Shown: positions 1 to 8,638, counted from the stretch's first letter. The stretch: 32,514 bases of DNA from Candidatus Omnitrophota bacterium (GCA_003598175.1 QZKN01000107.1:1-32514), one strand, 5' to 3'. The notes: generated by a model not told the origin, from the sequence alone. A program made the numbers and translations.

Positions 1-168
1 GCTATTTTCTTAGACGTAATTAGGGAGAACAAAAATCCTTTAGTCTTGTAAAATCAAAGGATTATATTGAATTAGGGGGTCTCAAGTGGTAAAGTCAGGT
101 TGAAAAGATGGATTTTTCTCTCTGATCCGTATTTGCTGAATCCGATAAAGTTTTTTGACGTCGATTAT

Positions 169-201
169 CAATTCATGGGTAAAGCAGGCGTCCTCGCCTG
201 C
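169..201. repeat. Intergenic palindromic repeat, copy A
   Basis: This 33-base segment contains the perfect inverted repeat GCAGGCG (184-190) / CGCCTGC (195-201) with a 4-base loop. A second copy at 28986-29018 matches at 30 of 33 positions, so it is a dispersed element and not chance symmetry. It lies upstream of the sulfatase. The two copies differ at three positions, one of them in the loop, and the stem is intact in both. Confidence 0.7.
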
Positions 202-287
202 GTTCATGGGCAAGCGGAACGCTTTCGTTCAATTATGTAAGGTAGAAATTGTTGTCAGGAGTATTGTTGATAAAGGAGATTGTGGCG

Positions 288-1721
288 ATGGCAATGATTC
301 GCAGAGATTTTTTGAAACAAACAACGTATACTGCGTCCTCTCTGATTGTCGGCAATTCATACTCTCGCGCGGCGGATACCATGCGACCGAACATTGTCTG
401 GATTATTGCCGAAGATCTGTGTCCGGATCTGGGGTGTTACGGCAATACGTTGGTCCATACTCCCAATATCGACCGCCTGGCCGGTGAGGGAGTACGTTTC
501 ACCAACGCATTTACCACCGCGCCGGTTTGCTCGGCGTCCCGCTCGGCTTTCAATACGGGCATGTACCAAACATCCATCGACGTGCACCATCACCGCAGCC
601 ACCGCCAGGATGGATATCGGCTGCCGGAAGACGTCCATTTGATTACGGACTATTTCCGTCGAGCGGGATATTTCACCTGCAATGTGAAAGATGTGACTCC
701 GTCCGTGAAAGGCACGCAAAAAACCGATTACAATTTCAGCGTCGAAAAGCCGTTTGATGGAACGGATTGGAATCAGCGCAAGGAGGGGCAGCCGTTTTAC
801 GTGCAAATCAATTTTCCCGAAGCGCATCGGGATTTCAAACGGGCAAAGGAACATCCCGTCGATCCGGATAAGGTGGATATCCCTCCCTACTATCCCGACC
901 ATCCTCTCACGCGTCGCGACTGGGCGGATTATCTGGACACGATCGGCTTTTTGGACGAAAAAGTGGGCGCTGTCCTCAACCGTCTCGAAAACGAAGGATT
1001 GGCGGAAAATACCATCGTCTTCTTCTTCGGTGATCATGGCCGATGTCACGTGCGCGGCAAACAATGGCTGTATGACGAAGGCATCCATATTCCTCTGCTC
1101 GTTCGCCGTCCGGGAACACTCGCAGCCGGGAGCGTTCGCGATGACTTGATCAGCGCCATCGATTTGGCTCCCGCCTCTTTGATAATCGCAGGCGTCGAAG
1201 TTCCGGAAAATATGGAAGGGCAGGATTTTCTGAGTTCGTCCGCGCCAAAACGTGAATTCATCATTGCTGCACGGGATCGCTGCGACGAAACGGTGGATCG
1301 CATTCGCTGCGTACGCACCCCACGCTGGAAATATATCCGCAATTTCATGCCCAATCGCCCCTATTCTCAGCTGAATCGCTATAAGGAATGTCAATATCCG
1401 GTTTTACGGCTCATGCGCCGCCTGCACGAGCAAGGCAAACTCACCCCCGCGCAGGAACGGTTCATGGCCGAAGCCAGGCCGATGGAAGAACTATACGATC
1501 TTCAAAACGATCCGCACGAAATCCACAATCTCGCGGTTTCGCACGAACATGCTGCTGTTCTTAAGGAAATGCGCATGATCCTCGACCGATGGATCGTGGA
1601 AACCGGCGACCAGGGCGAAATTCCCGAAGATCCGGCGATTGCGAAACAGTTTGAAGCGGAGATGATGAAACTGTATGATCAAAAGATCAAGGAGCATGAT
1701 CGAAAAGAAAACAGGGAGTAA
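288..1721 (+). CDS. Tat-exported sulfatase (type I, formylglycine-dependent)
   Basis: A sulfatase of the alkaline-phosphatase superfamily that would hydrolyse sulfate esters or sulfamates, probably on sulfated glycans, outside the cytoplasm. The N-terminus MAMIRRDFLKQ carries a twin-arginine motif followed by a weakly hydrophobic stretch. The active-site motif CSASR is at residues 81-85; its Cys81 fits the C-x-(P/A)-x-R signature converted to formylglycine. Other family motifs are GCYGN, HTPNIDRLA and FFFGDHGRCHVRGK. The C-terminal ELYDLQNDPHE segment is typical of the family. The start at 288 is chosen because AAGGAG lies 9 bases upstream; an in-frame TTG further up has no ribosome site. The length of 477 residues is normal. 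The sequence resembles heparan N-sulfatase or iduronate-sulfatase-like branches, but substrate and subfamily cannot be assigned here. No activating enzyme is encoded in the window. Confidence 0.92.
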   Translation: MAMIRRDFLKQTTYTASSLIVGNSYSRAADTMRPNIVWIIAEDLCPDLGCYGNTLVHTPNIDRLAGEGVRFTNAFTTAPVCSASRSAFNTGMYQTSIDVHHHRSHRQDGYRLPEDVHLITDYFRRAGYFTCNVKDVTPSVKGTQKTDYNFSVEKPFDGTDWNQRKEGQPFYVQINFPEAHRDFKRAKEHPVDPDKVDIPPYYPDHPLTRRDWADYLDTIGFLDEKVGAVLNRLENEGLAENTIVFFFGDHGRCHVRGKQWLYDEGIHIPLLVRRPGTLAAGSVRDDLISAIDLAPASLIIAGVEVPENMEGQDFLSSSAPKREFIIAARDRCDETVDRIRCVRTPRWKYIRNFMPNRPYSQLNRYKECQYPVLRLMRRLHEQGKLTPAQERFMAEARPMEELYDLQNDPHEIHNLAVSHEHAAVLKEMRMILDRWIVETGDQGEIPEDPAIAKQFEAEMMKLYDQKIKEHDRKENRE

Positions 1722-1732
1722 TGCCTCCTTTT

Positions 1733-2452
1733 CTAAAACTTGAAATCCACACCCGTCATCAACATGTTGTCCGAATCCCACAAATTTTTGCGCACTCGGT
1801 TGGTTTCCAATTGATATCCCAACGTCCATGACATGTGCTTGAACAGCGGAAATTTCAGGCCGGTTCCAAAGCGATGGCGGTTGAACCGATTTATGGCGGT
1901 GTCGTAATTGATTTCGTTCATGATATAAAAACTGATGGGGCGGTCTTGTATGGTCAGCGGGAGAGGATGGGAAAATTGAATCATCGGGCGATATCGTTCC
2001 GTTATCCCGTCCTGCGCGTGGAAATTGCGGATGTCGAACCGAAAACGGAACTTGAATGACCAGTCGGAATCGAAAATTCGGTTGCGGCTATATCCCAAAT
2101 CGAGATGAAATCGTTCTTCATCGTTACCCGGCTCATAATCGACGTGTTGCCAGACCGGCATGAGCGTCCAGTTTGGCAGCCAGGGCAGGTCGAATTGAAT
2201 CCCCAAACGTTGATGAAATTGAAACAGGTAACTCGCATCCCGATCAAATCGATTCACATTTTCCAAATACAATTGGGTATTGTCCGGCAGACCGATTTTG
2301 GAGATATCAATCGATAATGATTCCCACGTCCACAACTCAAAATCATGCTCCTGGGCAAAAGAAATGCGGGGAAAATATGGGAAAAGGCAAAGCGTGAAAA
2401 TCAAGAAGGGCATTCGGGTTCGAAAAAGAGAGGAATAAACCTTTTTTATCAT
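1733..2452 (-). CDS. DUF2490-like outer-membrane beta-barrel protein
   Basis: The protein has 239 residues. The N-terminus has a signal peptide (MIKK, a hydrophobic core, and likely cleavage after SFA before QEH). The rest alternates aromatic and polar residues in strand-like segments rich in Trp, Phe, Tyr and Arg, and ends in a terminal Phe, as in outer-membrane barrels. Segments such as FQFHQRLGIQF and the RPMIQF region resemble the DUF2490 family, whose function is unknown. The start at 2452 is preferred because AGGAGG (2471-2466) lies 13 bases upstream; in-frame starts further up lack a ribosome site. It converges with the sulfatase with only 11 bases between stops. No biochemical role can be inferred beyond outer-membrane localisation. 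Confidence 0.75.
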   Translation of the reverse strand: MIKKVYSSLFRTRMPFLIFTLCLFPYFPRISFAQEHDFELWTWESLSIDISKIGLPDNTQLYLENVNRFDRDASYLFQFHQRLGIQFDLPWLPNWTLMPVWQHVDYEPGNDEERFHLDLGYSRNRIFDSDWSFKFRFRFDIRNFHAQDGITERYRPMIQFSHPLPLTIQDRPISFYIMNEINYDTAINRFNRHRFGTGLKFPLFKHMSWTLGYQLETNRVRKNLWDSDNMLMTGVDFKF

Positions 2453-2521
2453 ATGGTCAGGAATTCCTCCTATTCCGTAGTTCCTTGCAGTCATTTTTTT
2501 CTGAAGATAGAATCTCAATTA

Positions 2522-2550
2522 CCAATAAATTAACATAAAAGTCATGTCAA
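2522..2550 (-). promoter_or_regulatory. Candidate promoter for the DUF2490-like gene
   Basis: On the minus strand a perfect -35 TTGACA (2550-2545) is followed after 17 bases by TATTGG (2527-2522), a poor -10 matching only in its first three bases. The predicted transcript start would leave a leader of about 60 bases. The -10 is weak, so this is tentative. Confidence 0.3.
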
Positions 2551-2619
2551 CGCAATATTATGGATAAATAAATAACGATGTTTTGTTTGATGGTATCCAA
2601 AATACGGCAATGTAACAGA

Positions 2620-2647
2620 TTGACAAGCGTTGAATTTTGTTGATAAT
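2620..2647 (+). promoter_or_regulatory. Sigma70-type promoter for the secreted propeller-like gene
   Basis: TTGACA (2620-2625) and GATAAT (2642-2647) are separated by 16 bases in an AT-rich divergent intergenic region. This gives a predicted leader of about 120 bases before the start at 2773. Confidence 0.6.
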
Positions 2648-2772
2648 CGCCAAAATAGCATCAAATGACGAGAAATACGGATAGGGGCGTCAATGTGCGT
2701 TTGGATCGCAACAGACCGGTATTTTCTCACATTTATGCTCATTAACGTTCCTCAGGAAAGGTGGAATCGATC

Positions 2773-3768
2773 ATGAACAAATGGGTTTTGATCTTGTTGG
2801 CATTGGTATTATTTCCCGCTTTCGCGCAGGCGCAGATGTTCGCTCCCGGCAACATTATTTTCGCGGATCCGTTTTACACGCCGGACGGGCAGATCGTGGA
2901 ATTGAAAATCAACGAAGCGGCCGGAACGGCTGAAATCATCAACGCGGTTCGCTGGGATTTGGGCGGTTTCGAACGTCGCCGGGCGTTGGGACTCGATGTG
3001 GATCCGAACGGCAATGTGTGGATTGGCATCACCGCCACCGGCGACACGGCAGCGGAATTCCCGTTGGGTTTGGGCGAGGCGTTGCGCATCGAAAGAGATG
3101 GAACGCAGACCTTTTTCCAAACGGATACGATCAAAATTACGTTTTTGGCAGCAATCGGTCCGAACAAAGTAATCGTAAACAGCAACGCGACGGATGCGGC
3201 GCTGGCGCAATTGGTGGATGTTTCCAGCGGAAGCGCGGTGCTCACCAACTTTAACAAGACGAGCCATGGCGAAGCCTTAAAACTGCCGGATGGCCGCATC
3301 TTGATGGGAGATAATGGCAATTCCGGAATCCTGATTTATGAGGAAACAGGTGGAGGGCCGGTGGGAAAATTCTATGATGATGGCCGGACGATTCGTTCCT
3401 TGACGTATAGCGATGAAATTGGCGCGATTGTCGCTTCGCTGCAAAATGAACGAACGTTATTGCGCATTGGTATGGACGGAATTCTGCAAGAGGAATATGA
3501 TGCTGCGGCGGATGATTTTACCGGGCTTTGGGGAGTCGCGCAGATTCCGGGAACCACAAAAGTTATCGTCGGCAGTCATAACATTGCAAAAGTATATAAT
3601 GAAATGGCAATTTATAATGCTCTCAACCTGGCCGAACCGCCGACCGTTATCGAAATCACCGGCGGATTCGAAGCTGCGGGATTGCCGGCGGATCACGTAT
3701 TTCGCTCCTTCTTCAACATAGCGGTCGTGCCGGAAATCACGGATATACCCGCCTGGGAACTGTATTGA
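2773..3768 (+). CDS. Secreted beta-propeller-like protein, function unknown
   Basis: The 331-residue protein has a clear signal peptide (MNKWVLILLALVLFPAFAQA, cleavage before QMF). The body alternates short strands with turns such as LDVDPNGNVWIG, LKLPDGRILMGDNG and IGMDGILQEEYDA, the spacing expected of an NHL/SMP-30-like propeller. No catalytic motif is evident. The start at 2773 is chosen because AAGGTGG lies 8 bases upstream and the signal peptide begins there. The protein ends abruptly in DIPAWELY without a membrane anchor or sorting tail. It is transcribed divergently from the DUF2490-like barrel across a promoter-bearing region, so the two could respond to the same signal, but nothing shows that they interact. 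Confidence 0.75.
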   Translation: MNKWVLILLALVLFPAFAQAQMFAPGNIIFADPFYTPDGQIVELKINEAAGTAEIINAVRWDLGGFERRRALGLDVDPNGNVWIGITATGDTAAEFPLGLGEALRIERDGTQTFFQTDTIKITFLAAIGPNKVIVNSNATDAALAQLVDVSSGSAVLTNFNKTSHGEALKLPDGRILMGDNGNSGILIYEETGGGPVGKFYDDGRTIRSLTYSDEIGAIVASLQNERTLLRIGMDGILQEEYDAAADDFTGLWGVAQIPGTTKVIVGSHNIAKVYNEMAIYNALNLAEPPTVIEITGGFEAAGLPADHVFRSFFNIAVVPEITDIPAWELY

Positions 3769-3781
3769 TGCAAGGCGGGCA

Positions 3782-3799
3782 AGGAATGGATTCCTGCTT
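3782..3799 (+). terminator. Possible weak terminator between convergent genes
   Basis: AGGAAT (3782-3787) and ATTCCT (3790-3795) form an inverted repeat with a 2-base centre, followed by GCTTTT. The stem is short and the T-run is only four bases. Its position just after the stop at 3768 and before a convergent gene suits termination. Confidence 0.35.
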
Positions 3800-3897
3800 T
3801 TAGTTGGGAATTCCCTGTTTGTTGGTCGGCATTCGGGTTGTATTGGGTGGAAATGTTAGTCTTCCGCGGGCAAGGAAGATCGCATGTCCGTTGTTCT

Positions 3898-4872
3898 TCA
3901 TTTCCGTCTTGATGATTTCGAATCCATCCGCGCCATCCGCACCGATTTCTTTTTCAATGTGTGATCTTCGACCGGCGGCGGCTGTGTTCCGGCGGCGTCC
4001 AGTCGGTTCAACTCATCCATTTTATTCACGAATTCCTGCATGGAACTGATCGCCTTCCATATTTCCTCGAATTGAGCGCGGCGTTTTTCGATCCGTTCTT
4101 TCATCTCCTCCACTGCCTGTGTAAGCGCCATCCGGGTGCGATGCAGAAGATTCGCCGTGAGTTCCACAATCCCGTCCAAACCGAGATTCGCGTTTGCATT
4201 GCCTTTTAGAACCGCATAAATGGTATTGATTTCATCCACGTTGAGATTGAAAGGGACGGCTTTACGACGAATCTCCTCGAATGTGACTGTAATGAAATTC
4301 GATGCGCAATCGGAGAAGATATCGCCCAAATCCACTTCCTTTTTGTAAACCTGATGCAGTATTTTCAATTGGTAAATTACCCAGTTATGATACTCGATCA
4401 CAACGGAACGAGTGGAAGGAGTGCGAATGGAATCGGTATTTTTCCTTAACGCAATGATTTGTTCTTTATAGGTACTTAATTTTACCGTGGCTTTTGCGCC
4501 GAGACGCATTTGATTCTCCAGATGGTCCCGCTCCCGTTTCCATCCGACTTTGTCATAATAGTTGAACGGCGAGGAAACCAGGCAATCGAGCATTAATTTG
4601 GAATATTCAATGGAAAGGCAACATTCTTTCCATCGTTGATTTTCATGGATGGCCAGATTCTCGAATAAACTGCGCGCGTTTTCCAGCGACTGGCTGAATC
4701 CTTTCGTGATTTTCATCTCGGCCAGAAAGGTCGCCAAATCGGAAAAGATAAGTTTCCCGTCTTTGCAGGCCATAATCACTTCCTGCTTGCTAACGCCGGG
4801 ATTCTGCTTCAAATATTCATCGACGAGGGCGTTGCGGATTTCTTCCTGGGCCGTTTCGAATGGTTTACTCAT
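3898..4872 (-). CDS. Cytoplasmic protein of unknown family
   Basis: I do not recognise this 324-residue protein. It has no signal peptide or membrane segment. It is mostly helical in character. A short N-terminal helical module comes first (MSKPFETAQEEIRNALVDEY). A middle region is rich in Trp, Tyr and Cys. A C-terminal charged coiled-coil-like stretch follows (around residues 250-295, EEMKERIEKRRAQFEEIWKA). The last 30 residues are basic and probably disordered (KKKSVRMARMDSKSSRRK). The start at 4872 is the first ATG; an in-frame TTG four codons upstream is possible and neither has a strong ribosome site. It is monocistronic, convergent with the propeller-like gene and divergent from the pseudopilin. 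The basic tail and coiled coil could suit nucleic-acid binding or scaffolding, but that is speculation. Confidence 0.7.
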   Translation of the reverse strand: MSKPFETAQEEIRNALVDEYLKQNPGVSKQEVIMACKDGKLIFSDLATFLAEMKITKGFSQSLENARSLFENLAIHENQRWKECCLSIEYSKLMLDCLVSSPFNYYDKVGWKRERDHLENQMRLGAKATVKLSTYKEQIIALRKNTDSIRTPSTRSVVIEYHNWVIYQLKILHQVYKKEVDLGDIFSDCASNFITVTFEEIRRKAVPFNLNVDEINTIYAVLKGNANANLGLDGIVELTANLLHRTRMALTQAVEEMKERIEKRRAQFEEIWKAISSMQEFVNKMDELNRLDAAGTQPPPVEDHTLKKKSVRMARMDSKSSRRK

Positions 4873-5144
4873 TATAATCAGCAATCTTTTTTATCAGGTT
4901 TTGTCTTTTATTGTAAAAGTGGAAGAGGGTATTGTAAACATTTATTAAAACCTCTTAGCGATATCTTAACTCATTTCTGTCGCGAAATAAATTATTGTTA
5001 CAATATGTGGTCAATAATTGTGAGAGATTTTAACAAATTGCAGGATTGTATCGCATCAATCGTTGTTCGGCAGACTGTCTTATTTGGCGAATGCAGGTAA
5101 AATCCGTGAGAGGGTGATACAACAGAAAACGGAGGAATGTACAC

Positions 5145-5711
5145 TTGAAACGAGCCTTTACTTTGATTGAACTATTGATCGTCGTAGCCATTATCGGCAT
5201 TCTGGCGGCCATTGCCGTGCCGAATTTTCTCAATGCGCAGACGCGCGCGAAAGTGACCCGCACCTGGGCCGATCTTCGCACGATGGTCAATGCCCTCGAA
5301 CAATATCGGCTCGACAAGAATTCGTATATTCCCGATTTCGACGGCATCGGGCAGAGTCAATCCGGATCGGAAATCGATACCTTCAAACAATTGACCACGC
5401 CGGTGGCTTACCTCACTTCAATCCCGCTGGACGTCTGGATTCCACGCCGTGAGGAGGCGCAACAAATTTTACGAGGAAAAAACGAGCGATACTTCGAATA
5501 TTGGGGCGCAGGTCTGGGGATCACCACCAACGCGGTGATGATCCGACATGGTTTGGGATACGTCATGCGTTCGGTTGGGCCGGACAAGCTGGAAACCTGG
5601 CTGGGCGACTATGACGCGCTCGGACGAAAAACCGGTCAGTATACGTACGATCCCAGCAATGGATTGACTTCGATCGGCGATATTATGGCGAGCAATCGGG
5701 GATTGGAATAA
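5145..5711 (+). CDS. Prepilin-like protein (type II secretion/type IV pilin N-terminal domain)
   Basis: A 188-residue pseudopilin-like protein. The N-terminus MKRAFTLIELLIVVAIIGIL is the class III signal: a short basic leader, prepilin peptidase cleavage before Phe in AFTLIE, Glu at +5 of the mature protein, and a hydrophobic assembly helix. After it comes AVPNFLNAQTRAKVTRTWAD and a globular C-terminal domain. The start is TTG at 5145, supported by GGAGGA (5131-5136) 8 bases upstream. An ATG at 5137 opens only a three-codon frame (Met-Tyr-Thr-stop) whose TGA overlaps the TTG. No other pilus or secretion genes are nearby, so it probably works with machinery encoded elsewhere. Orphan genes of this type are common in Planctomycetes-like and candidate-phylum genomes. 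Confidence 0.88.
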   Translation: MKRAFTLIELLIVVAIIGILAAIAVPNFLNAQTRAKVTRTWADLRTMVNALEQYRLDKNSYIPDFDGIGQSQSGSEIDTFKQLTTPVAYLTSIPLDVWIPRREEAQQILRGKNERYFEYWGAGLGITTNAVMIRHGLGYVMRSVGPDKLETWLGDYDALGRKTGQYTYDPSNGLTSIGDIMASNRGLE

Positions 5712-5715
5712 AAAA

Positions 5716-6474
5716 TCAGGTCTGGTCTGCCCCGTAATGGATGTCTGCATTCGGTTTCGTTCCCCAAACCAGCGCCGCGCCGCCGAGGATTCGCGGCCGG
5801 AAGGCGTACCCGGTCTGAATGAAACCGCATTGTTGGAATAATGCGCATAATTCCGCCGGGGAATGAAACGCTTTCGCCGAAGCGGACAGGTAGGAATACA
5901 TCTCTTCGGACCCCGCCAGGTATTTGCCTACTAATGGAACGATAGCGGACATATAGAGGCGATACAACGGTTGGAAAATCTTCCATTCACAACCGGCGGT
6001 GTCGAGATTGACGAACAGACCGCCCGGTTTCAATACTCGCCGCACTTCCTTTATTACATCCTCTATGGCAACGACGTTTCGCAAACCGAATCCGACCACC
6101 ACGCCGTCGAATCGATTGTCCGAAAAAGGTAGAATGGAGGCGTCTCCACGAATCCGGACCACGTTTCCGGAGTTGGAAAGCGCCTTACGCCTCATGCCGG
6201 CGGCCATCATGTTCGGGGAAAAATCCAACGCCGCCGCCATGCCTCTTTCCGTACAAGCGCGAGCGGCCAGGAACGCCAGATCCCCGGTTCCGCTGCATAG
6301 ATCTAGAACCTTTCCCCCCGGTTGCAGGCGCAATCGGCGAATGGCTTCCCGCTTCCATCGTCGATGCAGGCCGATCGTCATCACGTCGTTTAAACGATCG
6401 TAGTGCGCCGCAATGGCATCGAAGCCTTTGCGCACGTAGTCGGCTTTGGAATCTCGCTCCGGCGGAATATTCAT
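5716..6474 (-). CDS. menG: Demethylmenaquinone/ubiquinone C-methyltransferase (UbiE/MenG family)
   Basis: A 252-residue SAM-dependent methyltransferase of the UbiE/COQ5 family, which methylates the quinone ring in menaquinone (or ubiquinone) synthesis at the membrane surface. Motif I is VLDLCSGTGDLA (residues 56-67). The family motif GFGLRNV is at 128-134, followed by EVRRVLKPGGLF, and the YLSASAKAFHSPAEL segment matches the UbiE C-terminal signature. N-terminal FDAIAAHYDRLNDVMTIGLHRRWK is also typical. Its ATG overlaps the stop of the upstream beta-helix gene in an ATGA junction, implying translational coupling. It ends 4 bases from the convergent pseudopilin. No other quinone genes are nearby, so whether the product is MenG or UbiE in substrate cannot be decided here. 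Confidence 0.9.
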   Translation of the reverse strand: MNIPPERDSKADYVRKGFDAIAAHYDRLNDVMTIGLHRRWKREAIRRLRLQPGGKVLDLCSGTGDLAFLAARACTERGMAAALDFSPNMMAAGMRRKALSNSGNVVRIRGDASILPFSDNRFDGVVVGFGLRNVVAIEDVIKEVRRVLKPGGLFVNLDTAGCEWKIFQPLYRLYMSAIVPLVGKYLAGSEEMYSYLSASAKAFHSPAELCALFQQCGFIQTGYAFRPRILGGAALVWGTKPNADIHYGADQT

Positions 6475-7865
6475 GAATTCGTATCGCTACAACGCAATTG
6501 TCGGTACCACGCATCCCCATCCCCGCTTCCGTAATAAAAATGGAGAAACGTGGACAAGGAATCCGGCAAAATGATTTGCTCCGGCGGAATTCCCAAATCG
6601 AGAAAACCGTTTTTCTCCGGCAGATGAAAGTGTTCCAGCCATTTGATCGTTGGTGCGCCCGTGGGCATGGATTCCTGATGTATTGGTGGTTTCTGCAGTA
6701 GAACTGCCGTGTTGCCATCGGGCGTTTCGCTGATGTCGATGGGTTCGGCGAAATAGTGATTATGGATAAAGTGAACCGTATTTTGATCGGCAGGCAGAAG
6801 ATTACAGACGGATAACGTTGCATTGCCGGTTTGTATAAATTGATTGTTGATCAATAACACATGCTCAATCGAAAGCGGTGGAGCCGCATCGGGATAATCG
6901 CGTAGACTCTCAATAAAAAATCCTATTTCCGGATGCCCGAGAAACAGGTTGTTCCCCAGCAGAACCTGTTTGCAACCGACCAGGCGCAGCATGGAACGGC
7001 TTTGCGTGTGCAGGAACACATTATTGAGTATCGCCAGATCGAATGGCTCATCCCCGGCTGTAATTCCTCCGCCGAGTTGGAGAATACTGCTTTCGTTTTC
7101 CTGACTCGAGTTGAAGAAGAGATTGGCTTCAATCAGAATCCGCCGGGATTGCCATTGGATCTTCACCATTGCTTTTTGACTGGGAGAGTGATGGCGATAG
7201 AGAACATTCCTACGAATGACAACGTCATGAACGCCTTCTTCAATGTCGATTTCTTCGTCCATGGCGTCATAAATCAGATTCTCTTCAATCAGCACGTGAT
7301 GGACATCGCGATGTATTTTTATGGCGTCAGCGCTGATATAGCCGGCTTGTCCATGCGTGATAATATTGTTCGCAATGCGCAGGTGAGAAGCGCCGCCCAA
7401 TAGTTGCACCGCGTTGGAGGGACTCGGATTGTTGCGATTGTCGATGACGAATCCTTCGAGAACCAGATTTTGAGCGCGGTTGAACAGAACCGGCCCGCGT
7501 TTTTCGCCGGGCGTGATGACGGATTGATGGGGAGACGCGGCGCGGATGATCACCGGTTTCTCAAATTGGCGCGTGGTGCTGAATTGCGTGTACTCGCCGG
7601 GTGCGACCAGAATCACGGCATGACCTGCCGGTGGAATTTGAGACAAGGCGAACGTGATGTTTCGCCAGTCCTGTGATTGTCCGTCCCGGGATTGGTCGTC
7701 GATCCCGTCGGGGGAGACGTGATACGTGGCCGGCGTCTCAATCTCCCCTCTCGTCGTGGCCGATAGCGTCTGGTTCACGTCGGTAACCAGCGGTATACAG
7801 AAGGATAGTACGAAAACCGGAAAGCCGAAAAACCGGCTCGCTTTCGGCTGGAATGATGATCTCAT
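6471..7865 (-). CDS. Secreted right-handed beta-helix (PbH1-type) protein
   Basis: The 464-residue protein has an N-terminal signal or anchor (RFFGFPVFVLSFCIPLVTDV). TYHVSPDGIDDQSRDGQSQDWRNITFAL follows in two parts, resembling the opening of DUF1565/parallel beta-helix proteins. Rungs then recur with the pattern of small and Asn residues and V/I-x-N-N: LRIANNIITH, VLIEENLIYD, VVIRRNVLYR, ILIEANLFFN, LAILNNVFLH, VLLGNNLFLG, VLLINNQFIQ. Such helices usually bind or cleave polysaccharides (pectate-lyase-like), but no catalytic triad is obvious. The C-terminal segment ends in a Trp- and Tyr-containing motif. The gene sits 26 bases downstream of the unknown 220-residue gene and overlaps menG, so the three look like one operon. 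Its substrate is unknown. Confidence 0.85.
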   Translation of the reverse strand: MRSSFQPKASRFFGFPVFVLSFCIPLVTDVNQTLSATTRGEIETPATYHVSPDGIDDQSRDGQSQDWRNITFALSQIPPAGHAVILVAPGEYTQFSTTRQFEKPVIIRAASPHQSVITPGEKRGPVLFNRAQNLVLEGFVIDNRNNPSPSNAVQLLGGASHLRIANNIITHGQAGYISADAIKIHRDVHHVLIEENLIYDAMDEEIDIEEGVHDVVIRRNVLYRHHSPSQKAMVKIQWQSRRILIEANLFFNSSQENESSILQLGGGITAGDEPFDLAILNNVFLHTQSRSMLRLVGCKQVLLGNNLFLGHPEIGFFIESLRDYPDAAPPLSIEHVLLINNQFIQTGNATLSVCNLLPADQNTVHFIHNHYFAEPIDISETPDGNTAVLLQKPPIHQESMPTGAPTIKWLEHFHLPEKNGFLDLGIPPEQIILPDSLSTFLHFYYGSGDGDAWYRQLRCSDTNS

Positions 7866-7891
7866 GGTGTGCTGCCTGATTTTCCTTTGTT

Positions 7892-8554
7892 TTATGATGG
7901 CGATGAGAGCGACAAAATGAAAGGTCCTGCCTGTTCCTTGACGAACTCGTACGATTGGTTGAGATAATTTTTCACGTCGAGAAAATTGACGATCGGATCG
8001 AAAAATTGTGCGTTGTTTTCCAAATAAAACATTTTCAGGTCGCGAAAATAAGGTTCGATCCGCAGATGAAAGGTCGAATGGTGTTCCGGCGTGGCGGGGA
8101 ACACCAATTTCAAACCGACGCCGGTTGTGGGACGCTCGAAACGATCCAACCGCTGACAGGCGTTGGACATAATGGTTTTATGAAAATATTCGACGACGTT
8201 GTCCTCGCCTTGGAAAGGCATCAGTAAACGAATCAGTACTTTATTGTGAAGCAAAACCGGGATTTTGAATAGTTCGCGGAGGTGGATCACAATTTGGTGT
8301 ATGTCTTCTTCAAACGTTTCATAAGCGCCTTGAGTAAAATCGTCTCGAAACACGAATCGGTCCTGTCCGATGGTGAGATGACGGTTGTTCCCCTCCGCCA
8401 ACCGCGCGCCTTGCCCCTCGCCCAGCTGGCGAAATTCGGCGAAACGGCAAGGATCGGCCAGCCGCACATACAACTCACGCAGCTGCGAGGCGGACAAAGA
8501 CATCGGCGGATACAACGATTCGAGTCCAAAAGCTAAAGGAATGTAGACCGGCAT
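7892..8554 (-). CDS. Conserved-looking protein of unknown function
   Basis: The 220-residue protein has no signal peptide or membrane segment. Its layout is a short N-terminal strand (MPVYIPLAFG), a helix (LSASQLRELYVRL), then strand-helix segments (LTIGQDRFVFRDD; FEEDIHQIVIHLREL; VLIRLLMPFQG). The general pattern, with a strand, a DR(F/V) turn, then a helix leading into V-x-I-R-x-L, is weakly reminiscent of the sporadically distributed TIGR04255 group. I could not confirm this. It is the first gene of the minus-strand run with the beta-helix protein and menG, 26 bases apart. The ribosome site is weak. The function is unknown. Confidence 0.65.
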   Translation of the reverse strand: MPVYIPLAFGLESLYPPMSLSASQLRELYVRLADPCRFAEFRQLGEGQGARLAEGNNRHLTIGQDRFVFRDDFTQGAYETFEEDIHQIVIHLRELFKIPVLLHNKVLIRLLMPFQGEDNVVEYFHKTIMSNACQRLDRFERPTTGVGLKLVFPATPEHHSTFHLRIEPYFRDLKMFYLENNAQFFDPIVNFLDVKNYLNQSYEFVKEQAGPFILSLSSPS

Positions 8555-8610
8555 TTTTCCGCTTTCTTGTGATCATGTTGATGAGAGTGAATCCGAAGTC
8601 CAATCTTATC

Positions 8611-8638
8611 ATTATATACACGAGTTTCCAGTTTCGAA
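8611..8638 (-). promoter_or_regulatory. Candidate promoter for the unknown/beta-helix/menG operon
   Basis: A perfect -10 TATAAT lies on the minus strand at 8616-8611, about 57 bases from the start at 8554. The -35 is poor (TTCGAA at 8638-8633 with a 16-base spacer). Confidence 0.35.

Noticed and set aside
357..1394. 345-codon antisense frame across the sulfatase
   Set aside because: No ribosome site and no family resemblance; the sulfatase on the other strand is complete. A shadow frame.
8569..8600. TTGTGATCATG near 8573 as a fifth copy of the dispersed repeat
   Set aside because: Only the TGTGATCA core matches; the rest does not follow the pattern shared by the four copies.
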